Positions 9,139 to 16,190 of a DNA stretch of 54,514 nt are shown here, piece by piece; position 1 is the stretch's first letter; every line of letters begins with the position of its first letter. The notes under the pieces were generated by a model. The model saw nothing but the letters and a program-made list of their open reading frames with translations, searched no databases and was not told the DNA's origin. The position numbers and the translations under genes are program-made. This DNA comes from Lapidilactobacillus achengensis (GTDB taxonomy: Bacteria; Bacillota; Bacilli; Lactobacillales; Lactobacillaceae). The DNA lies in NCBI RefSeq assembly GCF_003946655.1, contig NZ_RHOV01000018.1:1-54514 (forward strand), given 5' to 3'.

Positions 9139-10079
9139 CTTGATTGCAGGTTTTTGGTGGGTGTTGCGCGTGAGCGCAACCGGCTGGGACTGCTGTTGCG
9201 GACTGGAACGTGGTGGGCATCGTTTGAAGCCAATTCCAAAAGCGGGAATTGTCTTCAAATCGAGCCTTGTCCTAAGCGGCAAAGCCGCCAAGGACAATTT
9301 CACCACTGAGCCGCGCAGTCCCAGCCGGTTGCTAGGCAGAATTGCGCCTATCTGCAATCGAAGTGAAGAATTTGACGAAGTGCTTTTGCAAGCTAGCGGT
9401 CAAAAAGATGGCCCACTTTTGAGGTGGTACGGCAATGCCAACGGGTTTGGATCAGGTAGTCGGGATATTTTGCGTGGCTGAACATCTCACCGTTTTCTTG
9501 ACAATCCTTGGGTGGAAACCGATCAATTCAGTTGATTCACTGAGAATTAGGTTTGTTCATCAAACAGACTTCACTGGTGACACCAATTTAAGAATTGTGA
9601 CCACTAACAACGGTCGTCAATTCCGTGGATCTCCATCAATTGACCATAGCTTGCCAATTGGCGTGAGTGCTCAAACGGCTGTTAAAACGTTGAGCGGCTG
9701 GAGCGGAGCGTGGCGTTGAAACGTGTTCGCCGACCTAGCTTCTTCCGCTTAGCTACGCAACTATTCTGGAGGCATAAACCAGCCTCCAAAATAGTTGCTA
9801 GGCTAATGCTCAGAAGCTGACCAGGTCGGCTCACACTCTGGCGTTGGTGGTCTGTTTACTCGTTGGCGGAAGGTCGGGCTGGGGGTGAGTCAGCCGCGAT
9901 ATTATTGTTGGCGATTTATCGCCTACAATAAGGCCGAGTTTTGAGATTTTCGGCGCTCTTCCGAAAAGCTCAAAATCGTGCCCGCAGCGTTCCACCACCC
10001 CCAGCCCGACCTGGAGCCCTACTACACTTGCCAACCACCAACGCCACGCGCAGCGCAAGCTGCGGCCAACCTACTTTTA
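9139..10079 (+). repeat. R-family long repeat, copy R3, interrupted by a C element
   Basis: Left end CTTGATTGCAGG, an A module with the GCTGGGACTGC-type arm, the spacer, then a B module of the GGCGTTGGTGG type. The B left arm is split by a C element at 9719-9839. The right end is CAACCTACTTTT, which runs to the stop of the next minus-strand gene. Confidence 0.87.
9719..9839 (-). repeat. C-family hairpin repeat inserted in R3
   Basis: Starts AAACGTG and ends CACTCT. The constant motifs CTTAGCTACG and GCTAGGCTAATGCTC flank a variable stem (CTATTCTGGAGGC / GCCTCCAAAATAG); the outer stem is GCCGACC / GGTCGGC. The seven bases GGCGTTG occur on both sides (9712-9718 and 9840-9846) but once in uninterrupted R copies, as expected for insertion with target duplication. 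Confidence 0.85.
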
Positions 10080-10087
10080 ATACCGGG

Positions 10088-10729
10088 CTAATACCAGGCT
10101 GGCTTGTCGCCATCGGTATTGGGCTTGTTGATGCCCACAGAATGCCGCAGATTCTCCGTCGGATCATCGATCAGACGCTTAACAAAGGCAGCCACACTCT
10201 TCCGTGAAACCTCAGTCCCTTTGAAGTCTTCGCCCTTTTGCGTCAATTCATAATCAACTTCATCTTTGTTGTCCAGCCAAGCCGGCCGAATGATCGTATA
10301 ATCCAAGTCAGACTTCTCAACTTGTTCGGCCGCCGCCGCGTAAAGTGGTAAGTAGCCTTCGTCCAGTTGTTCATGATTCCATTCGCCGAACTTGCCGGGC
10401 ACTTCGTCGTAGATCCCTAAAGTTGAGATCCAGATCAACCGTTTCACGCCTAATTTGTCCATGACATTAACAACTTTGCGCGCTTGGACTTCGATCGTCC
10501 CGCCAGCCAAGTTGGCGTAGACCACATCAGCGCCAGTGATTGCTTTGGTTAGATCGGCTTCTTTGGTGGCGTCGCCTTCGATGATTTCGGCGTTGCCCGT
10601 GGCTTCATTCTTCAAACGTCCAGCGTTCCGTAAAAATAATTTCAGGTCAACCTTTTTGTCAGCCAGTAATTGAGCTGTTGCTAAACGGGCGATTTGACCA
10701 TTAGCGCCCAAAATAACGACTTTTGTCAT
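10088..10729 (-). CDS. NAD(P)-binding protein, atypical short-chain dehydrogenase / NmrA-like
   Basis: Rossmann-fold protein of 213 residues: the dinucleotide loop VVILGANGQIARLA is at the N terminus, DVVYANLAGG follows strand 4, and LIWISTLGIYDEVPG occupies the usual catalytic strand. YTIIRPAWLDN near residue 155 is the substrate-side motif common in this family. It lacks a clear YxxxK pair, so it may be a regulator or a non-classical reductase. GGAGGT lies 7 bases before ATG 10729. R3 ends eight bases beyond its stop codon. Confidence 0.82.
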   Translation of the reverse strand: MTKVVILGANGQIARLATAQLLADKKVDLKLFLRNAGRLKNEATGNAEIIEGDATKEADLTKAITGADVVYANLAGGTIEVQARKVVNVMDKLGVKRLIWISTLGIYDEVPGKFGEWNHEQLDEGYLPLYAAAAEQVEKSDLDYTIIRPAWLDNKDEVDYELTQKGEDFKGTEVSRKSVAAFVKRLIDDPTENLRHSVGINKPNTDGDKPAWY

Positions 10730-11058
10730 AAAAATTACCTCCACTTTCAGTTTACACCACTAATTTTAAGTAAGTAGTCAACTGAATGCAAGCAAATGCA
10801 ACTGTGAGGGGTTGATCATTCTGAGCGAAATCTGTCGCGATGGAAATTGGACGAATGGCGAAGTTTGTGCGCTTAGTCCCTGGCGACGTCAAGCAGAATA
10901 AAGTTAAACGCTGATCAACCGTTGATATTAGTGACATTTCGTCGCGCAGGCGGCTTACTTTTTTTAAGCAGTTCCGTTGCAATCGGCGCACAAGACGGCT
11001 ACAATGAAATAGTAAGAGTTGTGCACAACCTTTTTTAAAAAGGATGAGGTGATTTAGC
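10730..11058. other. Intergenic region with a promoter and a long-range inverted repeat
   Basis: GGTTGATCA (10810-10818) pairs perfectly with TGATCAACC (10912-10920), and nearby GCGAAAT/ATTTCG-type segments extend the possible fold. The promoter for the HesB-like gene lies at the right end. No gene seen; minus-strand open frames lack ribosome sites. Confidence 0.45.
10977..11005 (+). promoter_or_regulatory. Sigma-70 type promoter for the HesB-like gene
   Basis: TTGCAA, 17-base spacer, TACAAT; the start codon follows about 55 bases later. Confidence 0.7.
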
Positions 11059-11457
11059 ATGGAAATCAAAATCAAAGAGGCGGCTCAAACCTATTTGGCG
11101 AATAAAATTACCAAGGATGAGCTGGTGCTGCTAGCATTGGATGATGGATCGAACAAATTCTCAAACATGGGTGGCTCCTGTACGATCGGCGCTAAATTCC
11201 AGTTGGTTCTGGTAGATCAGCCTGAGAACGGCTATGATCAGGCGTTGGCCAATGAACAGGGTCTCCATTTCTTTACCGGAAAACCCGAGTTGATGTATTT
11301 GACGGATGGCTTGGCTCTGGATTTTCACAATGGTTTCTTGATTCTTCGCGACAACAGCGGCATCTTGGATAGCGCCGTTTCGATTACGCGTTACCAAGCG
11401 CCCACGACTGCCGAACTCAAAGAGAAAATGATGACTGACGGCGTGAAGAACTGCTAA
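11059..11457 (+). CDS. HesB/IscA-like iron-sulfur biosynthesis family protein
   Basis: A 132-residue protein that resembles the HesB-like core-domain proteins common in lactobacilli: ITKDELVLLALDDGSN, then GGSCTIGAKFQLVLVD and LDFHNGFLILRDNSGILDSAV. The canonical three-cysteine A-type carrier pattern is absent; only one cysteine near residue 41 and one at the extreme C terminus are present, so a classical Fe-S carrier role is doubtful. A strong site GAGGTG precedes ATG 11059 and a clear promoter lies upstream. Single-gene unit. Confidence 0.72.
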   Translation: MEIKIKEAAQTYLANKITKDELVLLALDDGSNKFSNMGGSCTIGAKFQLVLVDQPENGYDQALANEQGLHFFTGKPELMYLTDGLALDFHNGFLILRDNSGILDSAVSITRYQAPTTAELKEKMMTDGVKNC

Positions 11458-11629
11458 ACGCCGATGTTTAGGCGCTGTTTCGCGCATGGATCATATTTTA
11501 CAGGTTACCCCAACGCGGCCACAAATCGCGATTCCAGTCCCCCCCGACTGCTACGCGCTTCTTATTACCTGTTAGACACTTCCTCCCCCCCCTGTGTTAA
11601 CAATCTGTCGGCCGCGCTCTAAAAAAGGA

Positions 11630-11689
11630 AAAAACTGATTCGAACCATTTCTGTTGACGCTAAACGGAAATGGCCGAATCAGTTTTTTT
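11630..11689. terminator. Strong bidirectional terminator
   Basis: AAAACTGATTCG pairs with CGAATCAGTTTT, with an inner CCATTTC/GGAAATGG stem; A and T runs flank both sides. Confidence 0.88.
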
Positions 11690-11772
11690 GTGGGCGTGAT
11701 CTTGGTGTGATCACGTTGGGGTCATCATGTGGGCCTGATCACGGGCGTGGATCCAAGCTCGCCAGCGCTCCG

Positions 11773-11898
11773 CCAGTAATCCAAGCAGTAATCCAGTCAG
11801 TAATCCGGCAGTGATCCGGCCAGTTATCCAATCAACAATCCGATCAGCGCTCCGATCAACAATCTAATCAGTAATCCAATCAGCGCTCCAATCAGCCA
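11773..11898. repeat. Degenerate tandem repeat, 12-base period
   Basis: About ten units of the pattern AGTAATCCAATC, with variants such as AGCGCTCCGATC and AACAATCTAATC, end close to the stop of the next gene. On the minus strand, in frame with that gene but beyond its TGA, the units read as hydrophobic tetrapeptides of the LIGA/LIGL kind. The 12-base period keeps the frame. Confidence 0.8.
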
Positions 11899-11907
11899 AT
11901 TGACCGC

Positions 11908-12237
11908 TCAGTGGGCCAAGACCGCGTCCAGTTGCGTGATCAACATTTTGGTGATCGTCGCTTCGGTCAGGTCAACCGAGGGCGCCTCGCCAAGGAGCGC
12001 TTGTAAGGTCAATAACGGTTGCTCGCCATCCGCCAGATCCCAAGCTGACCGGAGATCCAACCGCTGAGTGTGTTGGTTCAAAACAATGGTGTAACGCCGC
12101 ACCTTCAGGGCATAAGGATCATGAAACTCACCTGGTTGGAGATAAGTGTTGATCAAAATTCCGATCCGATGGGCCAATTGAGGACAATCCCTTTGTAACT
12201 GCGCCGCCGAGAAATTCGTTGAAATAGTTTTTAACAT
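11908..12237 (-). CDS. Hypothetical protein, 109 residues
   Basis: I do not recognise a family. The protein is soluble-looking and acidic toward the end: MLKTISTNFSAAQLQRDCPQL at the N terminus, then FHDPYALKVRRYTIVLNQ and a C-terminal helix ATITKMLITQLDAVLAH. A good ribosome site (GGAGG, 8 bases before ATG 12237) makes it a likely real gene. The 12-base tandem repeat starts just past its stop codon and stays in frame, so the stop may mark the edge of a formerly or alternatively longer protein. Confidence 0.6.
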   Translation of the reverse strand: MLKTISTNFSAAQLQRDCPQLAHRIGILINTYLQPGEFHDPYALKVRRYTIVLNQHTQRLDLRSAWDLADGEQPLLTLQALLGEAPSVDLTEATITKMLITQLDAVLAH

Positions 12238-12417
12238 TTCTTCAGTCCTCCTAACTTTTATTTTAACCAAATCTATTATAACGCTTTTTTGGAAAAATAA
12301 TAGCGAAAACGCTAGGCAATTTGACCTTTTTAAGCGGCGCCGAACTTGAAGGTGATCGTTGGTGCCTGGGCCGCTGCTGGGGCTGGCTATTGAGCCGATT
12401 AAGCTGGTCGATTTACT

Positions 12418-12462
12418 TCAAAAAAAGCCCCAAGCTAGGCAAACGGGCGCTAGCGTTGGGGC
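12418..12462 (-). terminator. Terminator of the small membrane protein gene
   Basis: On the minus strand GCCCCAACGCTAG pairs with CTAGCTTGGGGC, followed by TTTTTTT. Confidence 0.85.
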
Positions 12463-12488
12463 AAGAATAGGTTCGCGGTGGCAGACTT

Positions 12489-12833
12489 TCAAGCATTATT
12501 TTTGTAGGGGCGAGAGCGTTGCCATACCAGCAGGCCACAGCAGCCTAAGGTAGCCAAAAGCGTTAGCAGGATTGTCCCGGTGACAGTCGAAATCAGTAAA
12601 GAAAGACCGTATCCGGCCAGGAGTAAGCCGGCAATCAACCACCAGGTGATTCGATCATCTCGGAATTGGGCCTGTTGGTAGTGGCGGGCTAGCCACAGGC
12701 CGAAATACAGCAGCATCACGCCGATATACAGAAAGTTAATGACGAAAGCGAACGATTTCGTGTTTCGTGACCGATATTTTAAGGCTATTCGATGACATTG
12801 GCTAGCCTTACCACGAATAGCATAAAGTAGCAT
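12489..12833 (-). CDS. Hypothetical small membrane protein
   Basis: Up to 114 residues with three predicted membrane segments: around FVINFLYIGVMLLYFGLWLA, ITWWLIAGLLLAGYGLSLLI and ILLTLLATLGCCGLLVW, ending in a basic tail. No family recognised. The start is uncertain: ATG 12833 has no good ribosome site, and an internal start just before the first membrane segment is possible. The strong terminator beyond its stop supports transcription of this strand. Confidence 0.5.
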   Translation of the reverse strand: MLLYAIRGKASQCHRIALKYRSRNTKSFAFVINFLYIGVMLLYFGLWLARHYQQAQFRDDRITWWLIAGLLLAGYGLSLLISTVTGTILLTLLATLGCCGLLVWQRSRPYKNNA

Positions 12834-12934
12834 TGTTTACCAAGGACTCTAATTATAAAGCGGATGACGAGACTCGGACTCGTGACTCCAACTTGGGAAG
12901 TAGATGTGAAAGAAGATCATTCTGGGATCAATTA

Positions 12935-13804
12935 CTAAGATTTATCCGTAACCGATTCAATGTATGCTATCCATTCCTCCATGTCCAACCATTTTAAATA
13001 TTCAATGAATTGTTCATCCCTTGTCTGATCATTATCGGCACCTTCAATTTTCAACTTTATAAAATTAAAGATTAGAATATACACTTTTAATTCCACGTCA
13101 CGATTGGATGTGGCTATTTTTTTGAACTCAGTAAATAATTGGTTGAAAAGATCGTATTCTTTTCGGTCTAACATCAAAGTGATCGCGTTAACATATAAAA
13201 CCTTTAAATCTGTTTGATAATAGTTGCTATTTTGATAGAAATAAGCATTTTTTATCATCGTTTTGAGACAACTAGCGACAAAGTCAGTATCAAAAACAAA
13301 CATACAATTTGTAAAAGCAACTAGTTCAAAACGCCCCCAATTTGAAATAGTTAACAAGTATTGTTGAATATTTTCTTTGATTTGTTTGACTTCAGTGGGA
13401 TGGACACCAAGTGAGTGAGTCCGATAATTGGCGATTAGGAATAGTTGTGCATATAGAGAATAATATAAGAAATCACCAGTGGCATGATACTCACTCATGT
13501 ACTGTCGATATTTTTCTAACACAATTGGTAAATTTGGCGATAAATCTTTCTGGTTTATTAGTTGCCGAAATTCATTTTTCACTTTATCTTTTACGGGTGC
13601 TGAATTCTTATTATACAGAAATTCATATTCCTCAATGGAGATATTCATTCGATCGAGATAATTCAATAATGCATCAAAACTAACGTGCGACCCCTTTTTT
13701 TCAAAAGAGATCAAGGTCGTTCGATGTGTAATGTTTCTTGAAAGTTCGACTTGTGTAAGCCCACGTTCCTCACGGAGTTTTTTTATTAAATTACCATGTT
13801 CCAT
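12935..13804 (-). CDS. Rgg/GadR/MutR family transcriptional regulator
   Basis: Cytoplasmic DNA-binding regulator of 289 residues. An N-terminal XRE helix-turn-helix (about 4-60: LIKKLREERGLTQVELSRN..TTLISFEKKGSHVSFDALLNYLDRM) is joined to a helical repeat domain with features of the Rgg C-terminal fold, such as ISNWGRFELVAFTNCMFVFD and a tail of paired helices. Rgg proteins of this family usually bind short peptide pheromones. GGA 9 bases before ATG 13804 supports that start over ATG 13822. The gene is clearly AT-richer than its surroundings, suggesting transfer. It is divergent from two tiny peptide genes. Confidence 0.88.
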   Translation of the reverse strand: MEHGNLIKKLREERGLTQVELSRNITHRTTLISFEKKGSHVSFDALLNYLDRMNISIEEYEFLYNKNSAPVKDKVKNEFRQLINQKDLSPNLPIVLEKYRQYMSEYHATGDFLYYSLYAQLFLIANYRTHSLGVHPTEVKQIKENIQQYLLTISNWGRFELVAFTNCMFVFDTDFVASCLKTMIKNAYFYQNSNYYQTDLKVLYVNAITLMLDRKEYDLFNQLFTEFKKIATSNRDVELKVYILIFNFIKLKIEGADNDQTRDEQFIEYLKWLDMEEWIAYIESVTDKS

Positions 13805-13846
13805 CAGTTGAATTCCTTTCATGTCGAATTACGCAACATTTTGTCT

Positions 13847-13881
13847 TTATCTAGATATGGTTGCCCTTATAATAAAGATAA
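13847..13881. promoter_or_regulatory. Divergent promoter region between regulator and peptide operon
   Basis: TATAAT at 13868-13873 faces the peptide genes. TTATCT (13847-13852) and AGATAA (13876-13881) form a spaced dyad across it, a possible regulator site. No clean -35 box is present, which fits an activator-dependent promoter. Confidence 0.5.
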
Positions 13882-13898
13882 CATATGAAGGTGATCAC

Positions 13899-13958
13899 AT
13901 GAATGAGCATCATTTGATTTTAGATGATTGGCCTTGGCGTACAATTCCACCTCAATAA
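13899..13958 (+). CDS. Candidate 19-residue signalling peptide
   Basis: The frame encodes MNEHHLILDDWPWRTIPPQ. AAGGTG lies about six bases before ATG and a TATAAT box 26 bases upstream, in the divergent position typical of pheromone genes paired with Rgg regulators. It has no hydrophobic leader, unlike most SHP peptides, but the W-x-W near the C terminus is reminiscent of the paired tryptophans in XIP-type peptides. It could instead be a short leader for the next gene. Confidence 0.5.
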   Translation: MNEHHLILDDWPWRTIPPQ

Positions 13959-14003
13959 TGGTAGTTAATGTAAAGACAATCTCGAAACAAGGAGAGTTTC
14001 ATT

Positions 14004-14144
14004 ATGAAAAAATCATTTACCAGCTGTTTAATTGCTGCGATGCTAATGGGTACCGCCGCGGTTTCTACGACATCGTTAATTAGCGCAGCTGAAGATACCA
14101 GCACTTCTACTGCTATTTTTACCCAAAATTGGGGGTGGCAATAA
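14004..14144 (+). CDS. Sec-secreted 46-residue prepeptide, candidate pheromone precursor
   Basis: Basic start MKKS, hydrophobic core SCLIAAMLMGTAAVSTTSLI, probable signal peptidase site after ISAA, then a short polar stretch EDTSTSTAIFTQ ending NWGWQ. This layout (Sec signal, short spacer, C-terminal signal segment) matches PapR-type precursors of the RRNPP group, although no processing evidence is available. AGGAGA lies nine bases before ATG. It is followed after two bases by the next start codon, so the two are probably co-translated. It shares a W-x-W with the 19-residue peptide. Confidence 0.62.
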   Translation: MKKSFTSCLIAAMLMGTAAVSTTSLISAAEDTSTSTAIFTQNWGWQ

Positions 14145-14146
14145 TA

Positions 14147-14356
14147 ATGTCCAAAAAGACACAAGATAGCCTAAGAGATCTCATGATTCTGCTTTCGGCA
14201 TTCGGCGCCTGGTTAGTCACTGGCGCGGAAAATACCCCACAAATTCGAATATATCTGTTAGTAATAATTGCTATAGTCATACTATTGGGCTTCTCTAGAC
14301 ATAGAAGAGCAGAAAAAAAGCAAGCGGACAACGATGTTACCGCGCGCAAACGCTAA
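14147..14356 (+). CDS. Small membrane protein of the peptide operon, 69 residues
   Basis: MSKKTQDSLRDLMILLSAFG opens a first weakly hydrophobic helix; a strong membrane helix follows at IRIYLLVIIAIVILLGF, then a highly basic tail RHRRAEKKQ and RKR. Its ribosome site GGGGGTGG lies inside the coding end of the prepeptide gene. No family recognised. Position suggests a role in export, processing or immunity linked to the prepeptide; that is inference only. Confidence 0.6.
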   Translation: MSKKTQDSLRDLMILLSAFGAWLVTGAENTPQIRIYLLVIIAIVILLGFSRHRRAEKKQADNDVTARKR

Positions 14357-14831
14357 CTTAATCATCGTGGATGTCGTTGACTTGTCTCGTTGTATATGTT
14401 GTCGTTGACTGCCGCCACTTCCAGCAATCTAAATAGCATTATCAAGAAACCGCCCCTGATCAGCACTTCCCATTATTACTAGGAAGTCGTCATCAAGGGC
14501 GGCTCTTTTTGGGTCTAGAATTTTTGGTGTTGGAAAATGATTCTTCACCAGGTGTTCTAGACTTCTTTGATGCCATAAAAAGGCATCTACGCCTCGCTTA
14601 CAGAGAAAGATGGACAAAGGCAGCAGCTGTCAGTTACTTCGGAAACATCAATTCACGCGGTGCTAGGTTTCCGGTTTGACATGACAATCAGCCTGCTGTT
14701 AAATTCAGCAATCTCTGTTGTGACGAAGCTGGGCTTAACGGAATAGCGACGCACCATTTGCTAAGCATTAATAAACAATGAGCTAAACGCTTAATAACGG
14801 AAAAATATTTTAATTATATTAGAAAAGTTCA
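14357..14831. other. Intergenic region downstream of the peptide operon
   Basis: Apart from the terminator at 14450-14510 I see no supported gene. A minus-strand open frame at 14429-14617 overlaps the terminator and lacks a ribosome site. Confidence 0.5.
14450..14510 (+). terminator. Probable terminator of the peptide operon
   Basis: CCGCCCCTGATCAGCACTTCC pairs, with few mismatches, with GGAAGTCGTCATCAAGGGCGG, followed by CTCTTTTT. It lies 94 bases past the membrane protein stop. Confidence 0.72.
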
Positions 14832-14860
14832 TAGACATTATTTGTGATTTAGAATATAAT
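14832..14860 (+). promoter_or_regulatory. Promoter for the anchored surface protein gene
   Basis: TAGACA, 17 bases, TATAAT, in AT-rich DNA. Confidence 0.6.
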
Positions 14861-14904
14861 TGGGTGTGAAATCGATTTCAAAAAATGTCTTTGAAAGTAG
14901 TGGT

Positions 14905-14940
14905 CATGCCGCAAAGTTCACTGATCATCTTTGCGGCATG
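14905..14940 (+). promoter_or_regulatory. Perfect 12-bp hairpin in the 5' leader
   Basis: CATGCCGCAAAG and CTTTGCGGCATG flank a 12-base loop between the promoter and the start codon at 14983. The following T content is weak, so it may be a leaky attenuator, an RNA-stability hairpin or an operator. Confidence 0.6.
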
Positions 14941-14982
14941 TGTTGAAATTTCCCTTTGATTTTGTAGACTGGAAGTGGCAGA

Positions 14983-15597
14983 ATGCATAAAAAATCTAGG
15001 TGGTTAGTTGTTGTTGGGCTTCTTATCACGCTAGTGGTGGTCGGCATTTCGGTTCAGGTCAACCGTCCGAACAAGCGTGATCACCAGTCAGTTGATTCTT
15101 CTCAAAAATCAGCCAGCAATTCTAGTAGCAGTAAGTTGGTTAGCGGCAGTAAATTCGTTAATAATCCTGAGGGCAATCACTATATCGATTTATATAACCA
15201 AATTTATACGTCCACCATAAAGGGCCAAGCCAATTCAAAGGAAGATTTTGCCAATGCACGCTGGCAAGCCCTTGATTTAACTTCAGTGGAGACAATGTCA
15301 CGATCAAAAGCGGAAGTCTTCTTCTATGATTCCCTTTTAGTCATTCGGTATCCCAATAAAACGGAAACAGCAGGTTTCGTTATTAGTAAAGTTACGCCCA
15401 TCAAGAAGAAATCTGGTATCTCTGGGTATGAATTTGAGCTTCAACCAACGACTGAACCTGGCGGTGATTTATTTGCCACTGGTCGGATTCAACTGATCAA
15501 TGACGCCTACCGTGCGGTCAAGTTGGTTGATCCGGACAATCTTTTGAAACTAGGTCAGGTCACGTTACTTTACGAAACAGATTCCCAAGATTCATAG
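14983..15597 (+). CDS. Membrane-anchored extracellular protein, hypothetical
   Basis: 204 residues: a basic start MHKKSR, one N-terminal membrane helix WLVVVGLLITLVVVGISVQV without lipobox, a serine-rich linker (about 35-58), then a soluble domain beginning FVNNPEGNHYIDLYNQIYT. I do not recognise the domain. It is probably a signal-anchored surface protein with its domain outside the cell. GGAAGTGG precedes ATG 14983. It follows the peptide operon in the same direction and may be part of the same acquired island. Confidence 0.7.
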   Translation: MHKKSRWLVVVGLLITLVVVGISVQVNRPNKRDHQSVDSSQKSASNSSSSKLVSGSKFVNNPEGNHYIDLYNQIYTSTIKGQANSKEDFANARWQALDLTSVETMSRSKAEVFFYDSLLVIRYPNKTETAGFVISKVTPIKKKSGISGYEFELQPTTEPGGDLFATGRIQLINDAYRAVKLVDPDNLLKLGQVTLLYETDSQDS

Positions 15598-15826
15598 TGT
15601 GATCCTTGCAAGCGATGTCAGCTGATCTTGGAAAAATCGGTCGGGGAAAATAGCGGCGATTTTGACGAAACTTTAATCGTTTTGACTTCTTGAAGTAAGG
15701 CTTTACTAGAATAAAGGTTTTTATCCGTGTGGGACACCCAGTGTTTATATCTTATTAGCGTTTTATCAAGGTGCGGTCAGCCGCTCTGGCTGCGGCCGAA
15801 AGCGAAAGGGAAAGAAGGTGGCAATT
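15598..15826. other. Leader region before a 21-residue open frame
   Basis: TTGACT at 15682-15687 with ACTAGA or TAGAAT downstream could be a promoter. GTGTGGGACACCC and the GC-rich CGGTCAGCCGC..CTGCGGCCG segment can fold. The region leads directly into the small open frame at 15827. Confidence 0.4.
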
Positions 15827-15892
15827 ATGAAGCTATTTAAGGACAACTTTGAACGTCGCCTCAACACCTACCACTGCTTTGATAAAGGCTAG
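15827..15892 (+). CDS. Candidate 21-residue leader or signal peptide
   Basis: Starts MKLFKDNFERRLNT and ends HCFDKG. AAGAAGGTGG lies five bases before the ATG, one of the best ribosome sites in the window. It lies 299 bases before an MFS transporter start, with foldable leader sequence ahead of it, so a regulatory leader peptide is possible. No family recognised. Confidence 0.45.
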   Translation: MKLFKDNFERRLNTYHCFDKG

Positions 15893-16190
15893 TTAACCCC
15901 CCCTTATCACTCGGAATAAAATGGTTATTGAGGCTACTGCAAACGCAACGCTGTGTTTACGATGGCCTTTTTGTGTTGTCCAACGACTTTTTGAAGTTCC
16001 GTTTTCGCATGCGGGGAGCTACTAACTTCGGACTGATTGATGCTGATCACGTTGAAATCCGTCACAGGTTGCACCAGTCTTTTTGCGAGTCGTGAGATCA
16101 GCCGGCCTAAAGCACTAGCCGTCAAAGCGCCATGGCAGAGTTGAGTAGGCATCGCAACTACGCTCTTGCAATGGCACCGGGAGGAACATA
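15893..16190. other. Region between the 21-residue frame and the MFS gene
   Basis: No plus-strand gene seen. A minus-strand frame of 72 codons (15934-16152) has protein-like composition but no ribosome site and could be a remnant. Confidence 0.4.

Noticed and set aside
14429-14617. A minus-strand frame below the peptide operon
   Set aside because: It overlaps the operon terminator and has no ribosome site; no transposase motif could be seen.
15934-16152. A 72-codon minus-strand frame with protein-like composition
   Set aside because: No ribosome site and no recognised motif; it may be a gene remnant but I cannot support it.
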